Shown: positions 12,645 through 23,958 of the stretch, piece after piece
How positions within the stretch are numbered: position 1 is the stretch's first letter
How the letters are laid out: each line of letters opens with the position of its first letter
DNA from: Cyathus striatus
Taxonomy: Eukaryota > Basidiomycota > Agaricomycetes > Agaricales > Nidulariaceae
DNA: 64,000 bases
Assembly (NCBI GenBank): GCA_025738555.1
Contig: JAOVFP010000004.1
Location: 4,960,001-5,024,000 of the forward strand
Direction: 5' to 3'
Translations under genes and position numbers: made by a program
The notes under the pieces: generated by a model
The model's database searches: none
What the model saw: only the letters and a program-made list of their open reading frames with translations
What the model was told of the DNA's origin: nothing

Positions 12645-14065
12645 CTAAAGTAAATCAGCTTTTCCAGTCGCAATGAAGCTCTCAATATCAGACTTGATAC
12701 TGTCCAAGATATCTCCCGTGCCTTTGGTAGCTCTCCAGCCAAGTGATCTAGATCTAACTCCACGACACTTGCAAGTGGAACCTACAAGCGATGTCCCCTA
12801 ACGAACAATCAGTAAAGGCTCGGAACAGGAGAATCTGACATACTTTGAAGTACTTTATAACTTCATCCTGAGACAAAGGAACTGGATCCGGAGTAGATAC
12901 CTTCCCATGTTTGAATAGGGCTTCCCCAATCATACTTGCGATAGCCAATGCTGTTCCCTCTCCGTTCTCCGCGAAGTAGTAGCCATCTGCTCCGTGAGCA
13001 GTGTTTGGATCGTTTACAATAGACTCGTAAAGTTTGGTGTAAAGAGAGCTTACTGGGACTGGGTCAGAGCTGGTAAGTATGGCATGAGAACGATCCATGC
13101 TCACTATCTTCGATTGATATATGAGGCCATACGTTACTTCCGTCTCCAATGACACTCGCTTTTCCTCGATCCAAGGCAACACGAGCCAGGCGTACAGCTA
13201 CGCAAGAGTGTTCATCTTGCACGCCTAATTCAGTGAGTTTAGTCTTGGAAATGCCAAAGACAGCAGCAGACATGACAATATAGGTCTTCACATAGCCTGT
13301 AAAGTAGGAGTGTTACACTGTGTGCAGCATTTTAAAATCATTTAACACTCACCTGCGGTGTCTGCAGCTATGATTTCAAGATCAACGGCTCTATAGCGTT
13401 GAGTGCGAGGAATACCCGCCATTTGCTTCGAATCCGCATCGGTATAAACTGCTGCATTTTCATCCAGGTAACCATTACTGGGGCTTGCCACAACACCTTT
13501 CACTTGTCAGCGTGGTGATGCGTGCGTTTACGGGTATAAATACTTACCGGCACTAGACTAAGGTTGGAATAAACATCAGTAGATGAAGTTAACTGATGAC
13601 AATATCTACTAACTTTATGAATTAATATCGGGACCTTTCCCGTTTCTTCAAAGCGTTTATGAAGCCCCTTCAACAAAGCTTGAATGGTTTCCAAGCTGTC
13701 GGCGTCAGCCTGATCCGTGCGGATTAAGTGCGTACAAATCTACATGAAGTTTGTGTCAAATACCATAGAAAATACAACCTCATTCCCTTGTGCGATTTTT
13801 TCGACTAGTGGGTAGTCAGAGTGAGATCCAACGACTGCGTTAATACCGAGGCTTTGTAACTTTTCCGCTTTCTCTGCAGAATGGACTAGAGCAGTGATGT
13901 TTAAAGTTTTGAAATCTTCTCGTTCAAGGAACGCAGAGAGGACAGAGCCGCCAATGTAGCCTATTCGAAAGTAGTTTATCAGCGTAGCTACAAATTGGAT
14001 AGGGTAGATACAGACTTGTGGCGCCAAGAATTAGGATGTTTACTGTTCTCGACATTTGGAAGTAA
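12645..14065 (-). CDS. NmrA-like NAD(P)-binding protein (atypical short-chain dehydrogenase fold)
   Basis: ATG at 14065 gives MSRTVNILILGATS, the start of a Rossmann fold, joined across an intron to YIGGSVLSAFL. The glycine motif is GATSYIGG, with Ser in place of the usual third-position Gly. The fold continues with ITALVHSAEKAEKLQSLG (beta2-alpha) and further exons: LETIQALLKGLHKRF, GVVASPSNGYLDE, YVKTYIVMSAAVFG, VIGDGSNVWPHISIED, SSLYTKLYESI. A last exon not obvious from single long frames (12645-12776) encodes STCKCRGVRSRSLGW and then a C-terminal helix. About 7 exons; length about 340 residues, normal for fungal NmrA-like reductases. It sits between the P450 groups and may reduce a pathway intermediate, or sense NAD(P); function is not shown. 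Confidence 0.75.
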
Positions 14066-14482
14066 GTATGTTGTAGTATTGCAAGTTACTGAAGTTGACC
14101 CCCTCGCTCATTCCTTTTTAACTGCAAGTTTGAAGATGGGTACCACAGAACTTGAGTCAGTGATGTTAGTTCTGACTCGACCAGATGCTGCGGCTTATAA
14201 TTAGTGTTAACTAAGAATACCAACCTTCTACGTCATGTTTGAGCCTCAATCCATCTCTGTAAATCAGCACAAGGTTTTTTGATAGCAATTAGTTCTGGGT
14301 TGGTTCCGGGCAATCTTTCAAGAACATCAGAGAGAAGGAAAGATAATGGGATGATGGCAAAAACGTGCGGCCAGAAAATATACCCTTTGCAAAATCGACG
14401 TTGAATGAACCTCAAAGCCGCGTTCAACACTACCGCACCGAACCAGACGCCACGCTCAGCAAGGGCAGAATCTGGTCAATGC

Positions 14483-14618
14483 CACACGAGTCAGAATTTA
14501 GTCAAATATGGGGACCAAAAGTCAAACTTAGTCAAACAACAGTCACACCACAAATTCAGCTTGTTCGACTATGTTTGATTTTTTGTCCCCATATTTGACT
14601 TACTTCTGACTCCGTGTG
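14483..14618. mobile_element. MITE-like 136-bp element with long terminal inverted repeats
   Basis: The left end (CACACGAGTCAGAATTTAGT...) and the reverse complement of the right end match over about 50 bp with a few mismatches. Both share the block GTCAAATATGGGGAC. Almost the whole element is therefore a hairpin with a short loop. It has no coding capacity. I could not see a convincing target-site duplication. Confidence 0.6.
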
Positions 14619-14884
14619 ATATCAACCCGATTTTGCTTTTTACTGAGCATTACGTGTTACGTTATCCTATTAGTAAACGTTCGAGCCCTTGCTGAGGCTT
14701 GTTCCACGCGATGCGTGAGTAGTTAGTACATACGCTTAGCTGAGCTAACTAATAGTGACACCAACACCTCATTTTCTTGGGTTGTTCTTGAGTCCTTCCC
14801 ATCTCCCACAGTCCACAGGATTTACCAGTTACGATCTATGTCTACGTATCATATATGATATGTGAAGTGTCTCTTGAAAGATCT

Positions 14885-16289
14885 TTCAAGACCTTGGATT
14901 CACTCGTTAAGTTCCTGTGGATCTCTGGGCAGCACACCTGTCGACTTCATACCCTTGCGTACGTACATACCTGTTGCAGCTATAAATGCACACATACAAA
15001 CTAAATATTGTGAATCGAAAGTGAAATATTTCCCACCTTGGTTTCCGGGTACTTATTATGCCCTCAAAGCAAGAAGCTTTTACCCTGCTGTACGGAAAAT
15101 GCATGAGTATCCATTTGAGGCCGTGATGCGTCAATTGGTTTGTTGTCTATTTGACTTTCAGTTCTATTGCTTCTTATACGAAGACTCATATATAATGCTT
15201 CAGAAAGAAGGCACCGCGCAACCATCCTATCTCTCGTATCACCTCGAGCAACTTCACGGGGAATATCATCACCCGGATCACATGGCTGATTTACAGGGAA
15301 GCGCTGCCGTAATGTATGGTGGTGCGGCCGAAACGGTTCGTCCTGACAGTATAGACACTTACGGACGTTCATCATATTCTAGACATATTGTGTGCTCTCA
15401 CACTATATCCATGCAATGGTTTTGTACCCGGAATGTCAAAAAAGGGGCCAGCATGAAATAGATCAAGTAATCGGCAAACATCGGCTCCCAGAACTAAGCG
15501 ATAGAAGCTCTCTCCCGTATGTTGAAGGGATATTACAAGAAGTGCTGAGGTGTGTATTCAACTGGCTTCGTTTGTTATTTTTGTTCACACATGCCTTACA
15601 GATGGAATGCAGCAGCTCCATCTGGTCAGTGATAAATTTATCTTCTATAGAGACTCGTCAAAGGCTGACTGAAGAAAACGAGTATTAAGGTGTCCCTCAT
15701 CGTTCTATAGCAGATGATGTGTATAATGGGATGTTCATCCCAAAGGGTACTGTGATAATAGCCAACGTTTTGTACGTTACATATTGCGATTTGCATGTTG
15801 TAAATGCGCCACTAATTTTTATTTACAGTGCAATTCTACGAGACGAGTCTATCTATGCCGATCCGGACTCATTTAACCCTAGTCGATATCTCCCTAAACC
15901 AGAAGGGAATGCAGAGCCGTATCCAGTTGGACACTTTGGATTTGGTCGCAGGTATGTCATATACTTAATAAATCTCAGAGTCATCTTCTCATTGAATACA
16001 GAATATGCCCTGGACTGTATCTCGCGGATGCAAGCCTATGGATTACCATAGCCTCTATGTTAGCAACTCTAGAAATAGGGAGAGCTCTCGATGACAAAGG
16101 AATGGAAATAATACCAGATGGTGAATTGATTATAGGTGGAACAAGGTGTGTATATGACTTTCAAACTCTGGTACTTCTCTTGATTGAAATATTTCTAGTC
16201 AACCGAAACCTTTCCCATGCACGATTAAACCACGGGACAGGCAATCGGAGGGTATGATAAGACAAGCACAATTGTGGGATGACCATTGA
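14885..16289 (+). pseudogene. Cytochrome P450 (copy C), 5'-truncated
   Basis: The sequence enters the P450 family alignment in the middle, at the SSCGSLGSTPVDF exon. The anchor, hinge and first four exons found in copies A, B and D are absent; upstream there is only spacer and a MITE. Downstream exons are collinear and open: YFPPWFPGTYYALKAR, KEGTAQPSYLSYHLEQ, the I-helix GGAAET-T, the ExxR helix LQEVLR, FGFGRR-ICPGLY at the haem site, and an end QLWDDH. So the haem-binding half is preserved without internal stops, but the protein could not be membrane-anchored or complete. Confidence 0.75.
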
Positions 16290-18990
16290 GACGGACAGTT
16301 AATATCAGCGCCAGATCGTGACATGTAGTGCTACAAACGTGCATAAGTGCTGTATTGTATTCGCAAGATCTTTGAATATATGCCAATAATAATATGGACG
16401 TATGATCTACGAGGGTTTGTGCCACAACGATTTGCGAAGCGATTCATTCGGCAATCGGATTTTCATATTCTACGTAGTACAAACATTAAAGAGCATTTGA
16501 ACATTTCCATAACTACGGGCTTGATGTTTCTAATTATTCACTGTATTTGATTCATTCCTCATTTCAAATGCAGATGAAAGCTGGAAAGAGTTGCATTATT
16601 AAAGCGATAGCTTCGCATCATGGTTAATACATATACCAAGGAGCGCCTCAAGAGTGCCATGATGTTTCCAAATCCACTCTTCAAGATTATGCACTGCATT
16701 CATCAATACCACTCCGAAAAATGAACGATACCGTTTAAGCATTTCTGCTGACTTCTTTCATCTTCCCTCTGTAGAATGATGAGGTTTGCCAAACCTTGTA
16801 TCTCCATAAACATGCATATTAGCTTTCAGAGAGTTTTTGCCATCGGAGCATTTTGCAGGATGTATATACGCCACAATGACACTCGACCCCCAGACTCTCA
16901 TACCTAACAACAAGAAAATAAGAGGCTAAATTTCTTGCATATAGTAAATCTTCTGTAAGGATGTATTCTTTTTTTGGAGTAAGATCTGCTTTATCATCGA
17001 TCATGCATACGTCATGGGTGTGGTGGTAGTACTGAGTGATTTCCTGGCTCACTCGCAGCTAAGCGCTGGACCTACGTCTTCATTCTTTATTTTAAACAGA
17101 AATATCTGCGCCACAATAAAGCGACACCTTCGGCGTCGGGTACTACTTAAACACTAAGAGCGCCAGGGTGTTTCACAACTTTCACTTGCTTTCACACCTT
17201 AGTTGCACCTTAACATTACATATGATAGTCTTATAATTCAGAAAATTGGGCACCCTGTTTTTAAACGGTGTGCAGTTGGTTACATCAGGTTGCATTCATT
17301 GTCTGTCTTCTCTTCGGTAGCTGAAAGCGCCAGTAAAATCAAGTTCATTCTTTATTTTAAAACTAGTTCTAATGGCTTCGGCATCAAGCCCTTCAAAATT
17401 CCTTAAGCTTTCAAAATTTCACTCATGATGGTGATACACTGCGCTCAAACCATTATCCTCAACTAGATTAGCGCGACGGTAAAGTGATACGTACATCGAG
17501 CATTCAGACTTGACCCTCCCATGCTAGGTTTATAATTATGCACCCTACATATTAATATCTCTGCTATCCTGTAAAAGATGAGTTGTGTTTTACAATTATA
17601 ATTATATGTTCTCTTCGGAAGCGGCGAGTCTACTGTTTTCTTCAGGTTTAAGACTTTTAGAGGTATTTTCTCTCACCGAGCACATGCACAGGTGGAAACT
17701 CCAAGCTTCACTTCAAAAATAGTTGAAGCTTGATGTATTTTTTCAACTGTGCTAAAGCGTTACTATGTCTTCTGTTTCGGATGCGAGTTATAATTTTTCT
17801 TTAAGCATGTGCTCTTTTGCAGTACTCCACGATGGTACAAAGCGCTAGCAAAGACATCATTCTCTATTTCAAAAGCTTGAAGGACTTTTGTGACCTGCGC
17901 CACATTAAAGCGATACCTTCGGGATCGTAAAGAGCGTCTAGAAAGGCGTCAGAACACTTTCATACATGTACTTTGTCCTTCGATAACCAAGTACATGTAT
18001 AACTAATATTACACGACAATAATAAATGAGGATCTAATCTTGCTGGTATGTATCTACTTCAGAAGCAAGATTTATTTTTTATTCGAACCTGTAGCTAGGG
18101 ATCACCCTAGTATTCTTACCTCACAAATCGCTAATAACGGCTATTTTTTATTCCAGAAAAGCAGGGACTTGAAACATTAAAACATAACGTTTACAATTGA
18201 ATCTTGACCGCAACGGTCTCCACAGACCACAGTTTCACTCCCAGCCGAAGTTTAAGGAAGCAACTCGATTCATCAATATCATATGTATATCAGAAAGAAC
18301 ACGTACAGCCATGCGGAATTTTGTGTTTTCTCCAAATGACAAGCCTTCCCACGGAGGTTGGATATCCCGATGTCAACCGCGAAGCACCTCTCGTGGTAAT
18401 GCCCTGAAAAAACATTGTACCTGTCGGCATCAGGTACAAAAATAGATGGAACTTTTACTACTACGCGAAGGATGATTACGATACTTAATGGTGTAGGACG
18501 CCGCATACCGCGTGCCCGCTTATTAAAGTTATTTACGGACACTAACGACATCGTGTGTCCTCTATACTGTGATTTCTGGATCTATGTATATTCCTCGTTT
18601 GATGATCTACATTCAGAAGATGTGACTACTCCCTACATTAAACTCCGCCTTCCTATTCACAACTCTCAGACTCTGTCCTCCGATGTCCTACCGATGTCAT
18701 CCTGGGGGGAACCGAACTGAAACGGTAATTTTTTATTGCCTTCCTGAATGGGACGCCACCTGAGACAGGTCTGCCGAAACGCACCGCACTGCATAGGATA
18801 TCACTGTGTTCTTTGAATTCTCCTCCTAGATTATGCGCGGAGACTGAGATGCGAAATGGGGAACAAGATTAACGGGATCACGTTCTCCCCGCACTGCGAT
18901 GAGCTTTTTAAAGGATGTCGAAAATTGTGCTCTTGCCCAACAAACCACCGATAGTTTTCTGTCTCTTTCTCGAGTCATATATCCTATCAT
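16290..18990. other. Spacer between P450 C and terpene synthase 2
   Basis: Apart from the diverged repeats noted separately, short open frames at 18197-18720 (plus) show no recognised domain and no convincing splice structure. I see no supported gene. Confidence 0.35.
16595..17965. repeat. Diverged dispersed repeat copies
   Basis: Similar stretches recur. CGCCACAATAAAGCGA is near 17108 and CGCCACATTAAAGCGA near 17897, each followed by CCTTCGG and TCG. A shorter copy, TTAAAGCGATAGCTTCGC, is near 16600. CATTCTTTATTTTAAA-like blocks recur near 17079, 17345 and 17859. No element boundaries or coding potential seen. Confidence 0.3.
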
Positions 18991-19043
18991 CCTATCACTT
19001 CACACTTTCTTCGACGTAGAAACGAGGGACCATCGATTATAAA

Positions 19044-20294
19044 ATGCAAGCAAACCAGAAGCAATACCAACTCCCGGACCTCTTCTCTTCCTGGCCATGG
19101 CCTCGCCAGCTCAGCTCGCACTACGAGAATGCAAAAGCTGAATCGACATCCTGGGTAGAGTCCTTCAAACCTTTCAAGGCAAAGGAACAAGCTGCATTCA
19201 ACAAATGCGACTTTAGTACGTCGCTTCCACTTTACTCTCCATAAGATCGAATGCTAATACACGAGTAGATTTGCTGGGAAGCTTAACGTATCCCGACAGA
19301 TCCGCTGAATTCGTTCGCGTGGCATGCGACCTCATGAACTTTTACTTTATCTATGACGAGTACACGGATGTGGCTGACGGCAAGATGGCGGATGAAATGG
19401 CTTCCCGTGTTGTTGATGCTCTCCGTAACCCCCACAAGGTGAGGGAAGAGGGCGATATTATTGGCGAAATTACGAGACAGTCAGTTTTACTTCCGTATTA
19501 TAATCGACACATAAATGCTGACTACATTACCTTTTGGTTCGTTTAGATTTTGGGTTAGAGCACTAGAACTTACCTCCCCAAACTCGGAATGTATCGAACA
19601 CTTCATCAATGGCTTTGAGGAATACATCGAAGCCGTAGCGCAGGAAGCGGATGATCGTGCACACAAGCGTGTTCGGACTGTCAAAGATTACCAGCAATTA
19701 AGAAGGGGAACAACGAGTGGAAAGGCTATCTTTGCGCTTATCGAGTTCGGACTAGACTTGCCCGAGGAGGTGTTAGACCATCCGACGGTAGTGAGAATGA
19801 CTGAAGCTGCGTTGGAGATTTGTGGTATTACCAATGTGAGAAGGCTTTTCGTGATCTACTGCAGAGGAAGTTGAACTAATGCCCATGATTAGGATATGCA
19901 CTCGTACAGGCTCGAACACGCACGCGGACTAGACGGTCATAACATCATAACGTCCATAATCCACGAACATCGCCTCGATCTCCAAAGTGCACTCGACTGG
20001 CTGGGGGACTACGTCGCCGGCCTCGTTAACCGTTTCCTCACTGACCTCCAAGACCTCCCCTCCTGGGGAGAAGACATCGACGCACGGTTAAAGATATACG
20101 TTGATGGCTTAGGAAACTGGGTTAGGGGGAACGACTGTTGGTGTTACGAGAGTAAGCGATATTATGGCGATGACGGGGAAATCGTGAGGCAGACAGGTAT
20201 TATTACGCTGAAGTCGCCCGAGAGGGGGTATCTGAGAGAGGAGGAGCTGGTTAGGGTGATGACCGGGAAGGGGGCGCCTGCTGCGTCAAATTAG
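19044..20294 (+). CDS. Sesquiterpene synthase 2 (class I, paralogue of synthase 1)
   Basis: Cyclises farnesyl diphosphate to a sesquiterpene skeleton; Mg2+-dependent and cytosolic. ATG 19044 opens MQANQKQYQLPDLFSSWPW. Introns at about 19214-19268, 19481-19546 and 19833-19893 are removed. The metal-binding motif is DEYTD (in YFIYDEYTDVAD) and the NSE motif, rebuilt across the third intron, is NDMHSYRLE followed by HARGLDGHNII. The RY pair occurs in SKRYYGDDGE. The frame is open to TAG at 20294, about 350 residues, normal length. Block order and intron positions match synthase 1, so the two are duplicates that have diverged. Clade resemblance is to protoilludene-type enzymes; product unknown. 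Confidence 0.9.
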
Positions 20295-21156
20295 ATGGGT
20301 GGATCATTATATTTATTATTGAAATTTAGTTATTGTAGACTAGAATACTATACTACTATCACTAGTTTTAGAACAGATAATAGACTACGTATGTAAAGTC
20401 AGCAAGGACCGCATTATGTATGGAATATAATATTCTTTAGGACAGTGAATATTGACATATCGTCCGCCAAAGCCTTCGTCGTCCCTCGAACATTTTGATC
20501 AGTTTTTGGGCGCAGTTATGCAGTTAAGAAAACCGTATTAAGTACTGAAGAAAATGGTATCAAAATTTGCTCTAGCTTTGACTTGTTTGGGGCGACTATA
20601 TGAGATGTGATTGTGCAAATACATCCCGGCATTGAACAACCTGCGCCGCGAGAGCTTGAAACATCGCATACAGTCTCCGAAACTAAGAAACAAACGTTTC
20701 AGAACTGCACTCAGGTATATTCTTCAGTTTGTAATCGAGGTCACATCATATTAACTTATGAAACTTCATTACGAGGGGTGACAACTGCGTAGGACACGGT
20801 GTAGACACCTATTCAACACTCCTTAACCTACACGGCCATTGAACAAATCATATGAGCAACTTAAATTATAAATAAGAATCGAATATATAACCTTCAGCTT
20901 TGCTGCAGAAGCTTAATCAACGGAGATTAATAAATTCAGAAAGTCATCTAACTGCTGTCTTCAAGCTTTCTTGGTCAAACGCCGCGGCTGCTACCGCTGG
21001 GAAAGGTCTTATATATGTGTTATATCTGAGCGTCGTAGCACGCAGAGAACATCGAAACTATACTGATAATATCCCAATTCTCTTAAACGTCATGCACCGT
21101 AATTCTAATGTTAGACACCTTATTCCCTCTTCCAACTGCTCGAATATCCTAATATC
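20295..21156. other. Spacer downstream of terpene synthase 2
   Basis: AT-rich sequence with short open frames only. I see no domain, repeat or RNA gene. Confidence 0.35.
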
Positions 21157-21450
21157 CTAGGGAATCAATGAGCAATTATTTATACACAGATAATCAAGTA
21201 GGTTACGTTTATCACCTGCAGCCTCAAATGCATAATCAAGAGCTGCATCATGATAGCGCCTTGGTTCAAGCCTGGATAACGAATGTATTAGTATTCTGTG
21301 CATGATCGTAATATAGTAACTGAACTCAGAAATAACGCATTCGAGAAGGCCGGGAGATACCAAGGGCTGTGGAACTGGAGTGGCGTTGACGAAGGTACCA
21401 ATCATGATACCGAGGAGGGAGAGAGTAGCAATACGTTGTGCGAGTTTCAT
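21157..21450 (-). CDS. Candidate small secreted protein
   Basis: The 97-residue frame starts MKLAQRIATLSLLGIMIGTF, a positively charged N-region plus hydrophobic core, followed by VNATPVPQ with plausible signal-peptidase sites after VNA. The mature part has few cysteines and ends with a YLCINNC segment. The middle (after SPGLLEC) may be an unspliced intron with donor GTTATT and acceptor TTATCCAG, which would join to LEPRRYHDAALDYAFEAAGDK. Expression or homologues would be needed to accept it; a chance frame is possible. Confidence 0.35.
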   Translation of the reverse strand: MKLAQRIATLSLLGIMIGTFVNATPVPQPLVSPGLLECVISEFSYYITIMHRILIHSLSRLEPRRYHDAALDYAFEAAGDKRNLLDYLCINNCSLIP

Positions 21451-22366
21451 TGGTGAGTGATGTGAGGAGTGATTCGAAGAACTTTTCGATGTTGTGTTAT
21501 CTTCGTGGTCTGTAGGATATTTATACGCTGTAAATTCATGTTTTGATTAGTTGTTCTGTTGTACGAGTTGAGCGAGTTGTGGGAGATTGTTAGGTCAATT
21601 TGAATTTTCCCCGATGGGCGCAATGTTTTCATTTTCCAAAGTTCGATTGACTGGAACTTCAAGCTTGAAGTATCATGGAAGGTTTCATTTTTGAGGTTTG
21701 AGTGATGTTTCAAATGCGATGTGGTAAAAGTAGAAGTTACATTAATATGTTGGGTCCGATTGAATGTCGTGCAATGTAAGCTTAAATACCACATGAAGGT
21801 TATCAGCTCGATCTGAGCAATGTTCTATTTCAGAGAAGCACATATAATTCACCTGGAAGAATAATTGTCATACGAGGTCAGACACTTATACTTTCAAAAA
21901 TGTAGTCGTGCATGCTGGATCTCCACAGGGTGTGGGTTGAGTGGACGCTCCAGACGAGAATGAAATGATAGCTTGGCGCTCACCTCGCATAAAATATTTT
22001 TAAAGATTGCCCTAGCATCTCCTAGTATTGACAACTGTAGACCGATAGCACCGGTTCTTTGTATAAATATCTGACCAGTATATATGCTGGACGCTCTCAT
22101 ACGAGGGGGATATATGTACTCGCCTTGAACAGGTCGATTCCAAACCGCTTCGCGGACGCGTATCGCATCTTACAGCGTCTTACCCATATGGTCCAATCAG
22201 ATTCCCAAGGGCCAACCAAGCAACACGAAATCATCTCGGATCAATCGGATCAGGATAGAAAAGATCCGAACAGATTTCCAAGAAACCCAGCAAGACGATA
22301 AAATCACGTCGCTGATACAGTTATCAGATAACGATTTCCTCCTCCCTTTCCCATCTCCCATCCCTC
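21451..22366. other. Spacer upstream of the hAT relic
   Basis: No supported gene. A pyrimidine-rich tract (TTCCTCCTCC.., about 22337-22374) leads into the hAT target site. Confidence 0.35.
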
Positions 22367-22374
22367 CCTCCACA
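22367..22374. repeat. hAT target-site duplication, left copy (CCTCCACA)
   Basis: Identical to 23910-23917 and directly abuts the terminal inverted repeat. Confidence 0.8.
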
Positions 22375-22760
22375 TAGTGATGTGAAAGTTCAGTCCAGAA
22401 CTGGGGTTCGAACTTGAACCTCAGAGAACTGAACCTGTGTTCGGTCCAAAGTTCAGTCACGTGATATGAACCGGACCTTAAGTCCGGTTCACAGTTCTCT
22501 TAATAGTAGATTTTAATGAACCCGTTCGAACAGGTTCGAACGGGTTTGAACCAATTTTTAATACTACAAATTTTGATAATTTTTTTGCGACATCCATGAG
22601 CAAGAACTATGGAATTTTTGACAAGGGAAGACCACCAGACATGCATTTGTGAGATCAATGTAAATTGTTAGTCAGCATGATCCGACTGCACAGCTTTGAA
22701 GTTTGATCATTAGCGTGTGGTTATTCCCAGCTTGGAATTTTAATTACACACTGGGAATCA

Positions 22761-23060
22761 ATGGCCAACAAGTCAGATTTTTACAAAGTAAAGGGCGCTC
22801 TTGAGGCAGGTATTAAGAACCTCAAGAAATGGTATCATCGTGTTGATGATACCTCTGCTGTGTATTTTATCTGTCTTGGTAAGCACATTATACACCATAT
22901 TCAACAAACCATTGCTTATAATGTTTTAGTTCTTGATCCTAAGATAAAAGATGTCTATTTTCGTGTTCAATGGAATGAAGAACAGTATCAAGAAGGAATG
23001 AAATGGCTTGAAGGTGTTGTAAGTAAATATGTAATAGCTGTTATTCTTTTCATAAACTAA
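22761..23060 (+). pseudogene. hAT transposase C-terminal remnant
   Basis: The frame encodes a piece resembling the region just before the hAT dimerisation domain: LEAGIKNLKKWYHRVDDTSA, YFICL and, across a probable intron at about 22879-22928, VLDPKIKDVYFRVQW. The pattern ALVLDPR(I/L)K..(Y/F) is typical of hAT transposases. The zinc finger and catalytic core are missing, so the element is non-autonomous. Confidence 0.6.
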
Positions 23061-23399
23061 CATCTTTGTATAGTTTGACGAGTATTATAGGCCACCGGAA
23101 TCAATTAATTCCTTGTCTATTGATTCAGCTAAAGGCAAGTATAGTTTTACAATCTTTATGTATTTAATGACTAACTATAGTCTCTCAGCTAAGAATATAG
23201 CATTGTCGAGCAAAGTAGCCCCAAGAATGTATGGTAGGGCGATATTAAGGGGGATGATCCGGACTTTGTAGCCAATGAATTTTAGTTTAAAGTTGTAAAC
23301 TCGTAACTTTCAATTTAGCTGTAAGTTCTTTCATCTATTTGATTCATTTTTCTATTGTAAGGTGTACACAATTCTACTATATTCTACTAGTGTATTTAC

Positions 23400-23717
23400 T
23401 GTTGGGATTTCAGCCGGCACTTTGATATCTAGCGGATTAGTCACGTGTTATGTAAGCAAGAGGGTAGGGGATCATTGGAGAACATAGTAGCACATGTTGG
23501 AATATACAGGGAGATTATGGGAGTATCTGGAGTAGGATTTGGTAGAATATAGTAGCATACACTAGAAAATAGTAGTTACTTGTCTATTATGTATATAAGC
23601 CCTCTGTATGAGGCACTAGCAATCTTAAGTTCTCATTCACACTTTAAACCAAACACTCAAAATCACAACATTTACGATACATTCTAACTCTGTCATTTGG
23701 ATTAACATAAATTAACA
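23400..23717 (+). mobile_element. Possible solo LTR nested in the hAT relic
   Basis: The stretch begins TGTTGGGATTTCAG and ends ..AATTAACA. It contains a promoter-like TATGTATATAAGCCCTCTG followed by an A/C-rich leader, the architecture of a fungal Copia-type LTR. The target duplication is not clear and the ends are approximate. Confidence 0.3.
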
Positions 23718-23909
23718 GTGAAAAAAAAAAAAAGTTGAAGGGTCCAGTTCAAAGTTCGAACCTACTCTGAACCGAAACCGAACCTACATGAACCTGAACT
23801 GTAAGTCCAGTTCAAAGTTCAGAAATTTGGCTGAACCGAACCTAAGGTTCGGTCCTAGGTTCTAAAAAAATGGTAATGAACCGGACTGAACCGGACTTTC
23901 TCATCACTA

Positions 23910-23917
23910 CCTCCACA
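23910..23917. repeat. hAT target-site duplication, right copy (CCTCCACA)
   Basis: Identical to 22367-22374; directly follows the right terminal repeat. Confidence 0.8.
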
Positions 23918-23958
23918 TCCACCATCACCTCCCCTTCCCCCTCACCTTCAAAATACAA

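Larger units (their letters stand above)
22375..23909. mobile_element. hAT-superfamily DNA transposon relic, 1535 bp, with 8-bp target duplication
   Basis: The left end TAGTGATGTGAAAGT and the right end, read on the other strand, TAGTGATGAGAAAGT are terminal inverted repeats. The element is flanked on both sides by CCTCCACA (22367-22374 and 23910-23917), a perfect 8-bp duplication as hAT elements make. Subterminal regions are filled with short repeats of GAACCGAAC/GTTCGGTTC type in both orientations, likely transposase-binding repeats. Inside is a remnant of the transposase C-terminus. The right end lies 49 bp upstream of the ATG of the AIF2-like gene. Confidence 0.8.

Noticed and set aside
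12294..12653. Plus-strand frame of 119 codons next to the NmrA-like gene
   Set aside because: Composition typical of AT-rich non-coding DNA, and it overlaps the 3' end of the better supported minus-strand gene.
14233..14430. Minus-strand frame with a WPHVF segment resembling the NmrA-like gene's WPHI block
   Set aside because: Match is only a few residues and no other blocks of the family are near; too weak for a paralogous fragment.
18197..18720. Overlapping plus-strand frames before terpene synthase 2
   Set aside because: Could not be joined into one reading frame with credible splice sites and no motif was recognised.
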